Assembly: GCF_008271745.1 (NCBI RefSeq)
Contig: NZ_VKKZ01000010.1
Span: 337,586 to 401,585, forward strand
Origin: Rufibacter glacialis
GTDB taxonomy: Bacteria > Bacteroidota > Bacteroidia > Cytophagales > Hymenobacteraceae
Length of the DNA: 64,000 nucleotides
Direction: 5' to 3'
Within the stretch, counting starts at the first letter, position 1. Each line of letters begins with the position of its first letter. The notes below the pieces were generated by a model. That model made no database searches, was not told where the DNA came from, and was given only the letters and a program-made list of their open reading frames with translations. Shown in pieces: positions 61,602 to 64,000 of the stretch. Both the position numbers and the translations under genes were made by a program.

Positions 61602-61639
61602 CGTTTCAGGCCTTTTTTCTGAAAAGCAGGGTTGAAACG
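61602..61639. repeat. Dispersed palindrome, near-consensus copy
   Basis: CGTTTCAGGCCTTTTTTCT and GAAAAGCAGGGTTGAAACG give 38 bp. Here it is not next to a stop codon but is 135 bases from the inverted-repeat element. Confidence 0.85.
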
Positions 61640-61773
61640 ATGTACACTAGGTGAGCAAGACATGGCCATTTAAACATGTTTTTGAAACCATATAGTCCTG
61701 AGAGAATGCCTTCCTATATGTCTGTACGCATATCGGCTCCCTTCAAAGGGGGACTTTTTTCTTCTATCCTTTC

Positions 61774-62036
61774 ATGGTTCAAGTTTATAAACTTGGACCC
61801 ATGATGATCGGAAGTTTGCAACTTCCGTGAGGCGACAGCCTCAAAAAAGGCTTCCTTGCTTACCTTGCTTCTGCCAGGCAGAGCAGCACGAGGTGCAGAA
61901 GGTGATCATTCCATCTTTAAAAGGAATGACAGGTAGGCATAAACGGATTGCGTAAGCAAAAGTCGATTTTAGGCTACGCCTCACGGAAGTTTAAAACTTC
62001 CGACCATTTTAGGTCCAAGTTGAAAACTTGAACCAT
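61774..62036. mobile_element. 263-bp inverted-repeat (MITE/REP-like) element
   Basis: Two arms of about 67 bases (61774-61841 and 61971-62036) are near-perfect inverted copies. The left arm reads ATGGTTCAAGTTTATAAACT..; the right arm, read on the other strand, begins ATGGTTCAAGTTTTCAACTT. Each arm itself contains two palindromes (GGTTCAAG..CTTGGACC and CGGAAGTTTGCAACTTCCG) and ends GGCG..GCCT. The 129-base centre has no ORF and no target-site duplication is visible. It looks like a non-autonomous transposable unit or a REP pair. Confidence 0.8.
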
Positions 62037-62120
62037 ACTCAAAAATCAATTTAATACTTTGGTGCAGGAATCAAACCCTCTCCCGAAGAATCGTAGCGGT
62101 ATACATCCCAAGCTGACCTT

Positions 62121-62168
62121 AAAACAGAAATCCCTCCTGAGCTACCTGCCTGGGAGGGATTTCTGTTT
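62121..62168 (-). terminator. Terminator of the SDR gene
   Basis: A 16-bp perfect stem AAACAGAAATCCCTCC/GGAGGGATTTCTGTTT with a 15-base loop lies 18 bases after the SDR stop. The U-tract on the minus strand is short. Confidence 0.85.
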
Positions 62169-62185
62169 ATTTGAAAGCAGGTATT

Positions 62186-62959
62186 TTACCCAAACAGGTT
62201 GATGCTCATGCCTCCGTCTACGGCCAGGCACTGACCGGTGATGTAGGCGGCGGCGGGCATGCAGAGGAAGGCTACGGCGGAGGCCACATCCTCGGGGTTG
62301 CCGATGGTGCGGGTAGGGGTACGGCTCAGCACGCTTTCCAGGTACTCAGCGTTCTGCAGCACCTGCTCAGCCAAAGGCGTTCTAATGTACCAGGGAGCCA
62401 CGCAGTTGACCCTGATGCCGTCTGGTGCCCACTCGCCCGCCAGGTTCTTGGAGAGCTGCACCAGGGCCGCTTTGGTCATTCCGTAGATGGCGCCGGTGCG
62501 CACGTGCCCCAGCCCGGCCACGGAAGACACGTTCACCACGCTGCCGTGCGGCGATTGCTTCAGGAAAGGGTGCGCCAACCGGCAAAGCTCAAAGGCCGAG
62601 GTCAGGTTGGTGTTGAGCAGGTAATTGTATTCCTCGGGCGTGTACTCGCCAATCTTCCTGCGGATGTTGGTGCCCACGTTGTTCACCAGAATGTCTAGCG
62701 TACCCCAGGTGTTTTCTACCAGTTGGAGCAGGTTGTGGCGGTCGGCGGCCTGGCTTACATCGGCTACCATGCCAGAGGCCTTCAACCCCTGGGCTCGCCA
62801 CGAAGTGACAGCCTGGTTCACTTCCAGTTCTTTGCGGGCGACAATGAGTACTTCGGCCCCGAAGGAAAGCAACTCCTCGGCAATGGCGGCGCCTATGCCT
62901 TTGGTGCCTCCGGTGACCAATGCCCTGCGGCCTTCTAAACTCCAACGGTTGTGCTGCAT
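62186..62959 (-). CDS. SDR-family oxidoreductase, tropinone-reductase-like
   Basis: The 257-residue protein has the classical SDR motifs: [20 protein letters not shown] (TGxxxGxG), [10 protein letters not shown] (NNxG), [20 protein letters not shown] followed by K (Ser-Tyr-x3-Lys catalytic set) and a C-terminal [14 protein letters not shown]. It is closest in pattern to tropinone reductase-like/gluconate dehydrogenase-type SDRs using NAD(P)H. The substrate is not predictable. It is terminated on its own. Confidence 0.94.
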   Translation of the reverse strand: MQHNRWSLEGRRALVTGGTKGIGAAIAEELLSFGAEVLIVARKELEVNQAVTSWRAQGLKASGMVADVSQAADRHNLLQLVENTWGTLDILVNNVGTNIRRKIGEYTPEEYNYLLNTNLTSAFELCRLAHPFLKQSPHGSVVNVSSVAGLGHVRTGAIYGMTKAALVQLSKNLAGEWAPDGIRVNCVAPWYIRTPLAEQVLQNAEYLESVLSRTPTRTIGNPEDVASAVAFLCMPAAAYITGQCLAVDGGMSINLFG

Positions 62960-63068
62960 GTTGTTCTTGCGAAAAGGGATTAGGTGAATGAAAGTCTAAG
63001 TGTACGCAGAATTCAGAAGAAGAGGAAAACGAAATAGCCCCATACCTGTTTTCTCTTTGGCCCCTCCG

Positions 63069-63104
63069 GTTTAAGGGCTTGTTTTTCAGGGAAGGGCAAA
63101 AAAA
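63069..63104. repeat. Dispersed palindrome, decayed copy
   Basis: GTTTAAGGGCTTGTTTTT and CAGGGAAGGGCAAAAAAA. Its right arm has become an A-run that gives the T9SS gene's terminator its U-tract. Confidence 0.55.
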
Positions 63105-63132
63105 AAGAGGCTCCCGTTGGGGAGCCTCTTTT
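63103..63132 (-). terminator. Terminator of the PA14/T9SS gene
   Basis: A 13-bp stem AAAAGAGGCTCCC/GGGAGCCTCTTTT with a 4-base loop lies 15 bases after the stop. Upstream is a run of A that reads as poly-U on the minus strand. Confidence 0.93.
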
Positions 63133-63146
63133 CTGGGTGGGTGGTG

Positions 63147-64000
63147 TTATCTGGCCAGAAGCAATCGTTTCACGGTGGTTTTGCCGCCTACCGTTATCCG
63201 GCAGATGTACACGCCGTTCACGTATTTGCTGCCGTCAAACTCATACTCATAGGCCTTGCCAGGTTCTGCTTTTCCAGTGTACAGGGTCTGCATCAACTTG
63301 CCTTGCAGGTTGTATACTTCCAGCCGCACATCCTCTGACGTGGCCACAGAGAAGGAAATCTTAGCCTTGTCCTGGAAGGGGTTAGGACTGGCGGTGAAAG
63401 CACCTAGCGTAGCCTCCGGAGCCACCGCTTTTACCCCAGTACCCGTGGCCGCCATAGAACCGGAGGTATAAGGCACGAGGCTTGACCCGGGAATGGTCTG
63501 CATGGTGCCGTCGGGCATGGTCCAGGCGACGGTGAGGTGGTCGCGGAACTCGAACTCGCGCAGGGTGGCCTCGATGTAGTAGCGGCGGCCGGCCTCCAGG
63601 TAGATCAGCTCGGACTGCTGGGTGGGGAAGGCGCCGTACTCACCGGGCGCGGTGGCCAGGCGCTGGTAGGCGATGCGGCGCTTGTTGGCCGGGCTCTCGT
63701 CGGTGCTCAGCTGGAGCTCGGCGCGGTCGTCGGCGGAGAGGTGGAAGCGGTACATGCCGCTCATGGGCACGCACAGGTAGCCTCTGAGGCGGGCGAAGTA
63801 GTTCTCGGCCACGTTGGCCGGGGCGGAGAAGGAAGAGAGGGTGCTGGTGGAGGTGGGGGCGGTGCCGGCGGGCAGCTGGTCCACCTCCACGGCCCGCGGC
63901 GAGGCGCCGGCCCAGAACTCGTAGGCGATGCCGCCGGTGCCCTCACACACAGGCGGGGTGTAAGGCACGAGGCTTGATCCGGGGATGGTCTGCATGGTGC
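63147..64000 (-). CDS. PA14-repeat T9SS cargo protein, C-terminal end (5' truncated by window)
   Basis: The frame is open to the window edge, so only the last 284 or so codons are visible. There is a PA14-like domain (about 160 residues; EFWAGASPRAVEVDQLPAG, ENYFARLRGYLCVPMSGMYR, FHLSADDRAELQLSTDESPA, AGRRYYIEATLREFE). A type A T9SS sorting domain ends it (ASPNPFQDKAKISFSVATS to TTVKRLLLAR). MQTIPGSSLVPYT flanks both ends of the PA14 unit, so the unit is one of a tandem series (period 492 bases). The PA14 part is markedly more GC-rich than the tail. It is a secreted surface protein, probably carbohydrate-binding. Confidence 0.9.
   Translation of the reverse strand, partial: TMQTIPGSSLVPYTPPVCEGTGGIAYEFWAGASPRAVEVDQLPAGTAPTSTSTLSSFSAPANVAENYFARLRGYLCVPMSGMYRFHLSADDRAELQLSTDESPANKRRIAYQRLATAPGEYGAFPTQQSELIYLEAGRRYYIEATLREFEFRDHLTVAWTMPDGTMQTIPGSSLVPYTSGSMAATGTGVKAVAPEATLGAFTASPNPFQDKAKISFSVATSEDVRLEVYNLQGKLMQTLYTGKAEPGKAYEYEFDGSKYVNGVYICRITVGGKTTVKRLLLAR

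Overview
The window is a chromosomal, mostly housekeeping stretch of a Bacteroidota genome, most likely order Cytophagales and probably family Hymenobacteraceae (Rufibacter/Pontibacter/Hymenobacter-like). The family placement is inference from protein character. Supporting evidence is two proteins with type IX secretion sorting domains, promoters of the Bacteroidota form TTG-N18..20-TAnnTTTG, the rplM-rpsI-rpsB-tsf order, a PhoB/PhoR-like pair, TIGR02587/TIGR02588 proteins and a PnuC plus NadR-like kinase. G+C is moderate, with AT-rich islands at about 4.7-5.5 kb and 40.5-40.9 kb.

Layout. 0-5.6 kb: end of a MutS-family ATPase, small conserved proteins (one SelT/W/H-like), a secreted esterase, a type II NADH dehydrogenase and an AT-rich gap. 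5.6-13.6 kb (minus strand): tsf, rpsB, rpsI, rplM, an RluA-type pseudouridine synthase, a histidine kinase/response regulator pair, a DUF3108 protein and recA. 14-20 kb: an envelope protein, an acetyltransferase, the TIGR02587/TIGR02588 pair and an FAD protein. 19.8-24.6 kb: MoxR ATPase and two periplasmic peptidyl-prolyl isomerases, one carrying an OmpA-like domain. 24.7-27.6 kb: a SpoIIE-type phosphatase, a STAS protein and an RsbW-like kinase forming a partner-switching cassette. 28-29.5 kb: guaB. 29.7-30.2 kb: a repeat mosaic. 30.2-35.6 kb: rhodanese, PnuC, a PAP2 phosphatase, DUF2490, NadR-like kinase, aldose epimerase and PhnA. 35.7-42 kb: class D beta-lactamase, NTF2-like protein, a CxxC protein, a large T9SS cargo protein and a lipoprotein amidase. 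42.5-50 kb: class A PBP, TIGR01777 epimerase, folE with a 6-pyruvoyl-tetrahydropterin synthase homologue, a coiled-coil protein, pirin and a HAD phosphatase. 50-62 kb: YdeI-like protein, two acetyltransferases, pgi, a pyrophosphatase-like lipoprotein lacking its metal-binding Asp residues, an M1 peptidase with a barrel-like tail, an M20 amidohydrolase and an ATP-grasp enzyme. 62-64 kb: an SDR oxidoreductase and the end of a PA14-repeat T9SS protein.

The most striking non-genic signal is a dispersed family of about 37-bp palindromes with half-site CGTTTCAGGCCTGTTTTC. Roughly 25 clear and 10 degenerate copies occur in 64 kb, nearly all between genes, and many start within a few tens of bases of a stop codon. 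One copy has become the coding C-terminus of the FAD protein. Other repeats are a 263-bp inverted-repeat element at 61774-62036, a GTTGGTG/CACCAAC palindrome family, a 46-bp family shared by 30.1 kb and 50.2 kb, and a 14-bp tandem repeat. I see no CRISPR array, phage, transposase, tRNA or rRNA gene.
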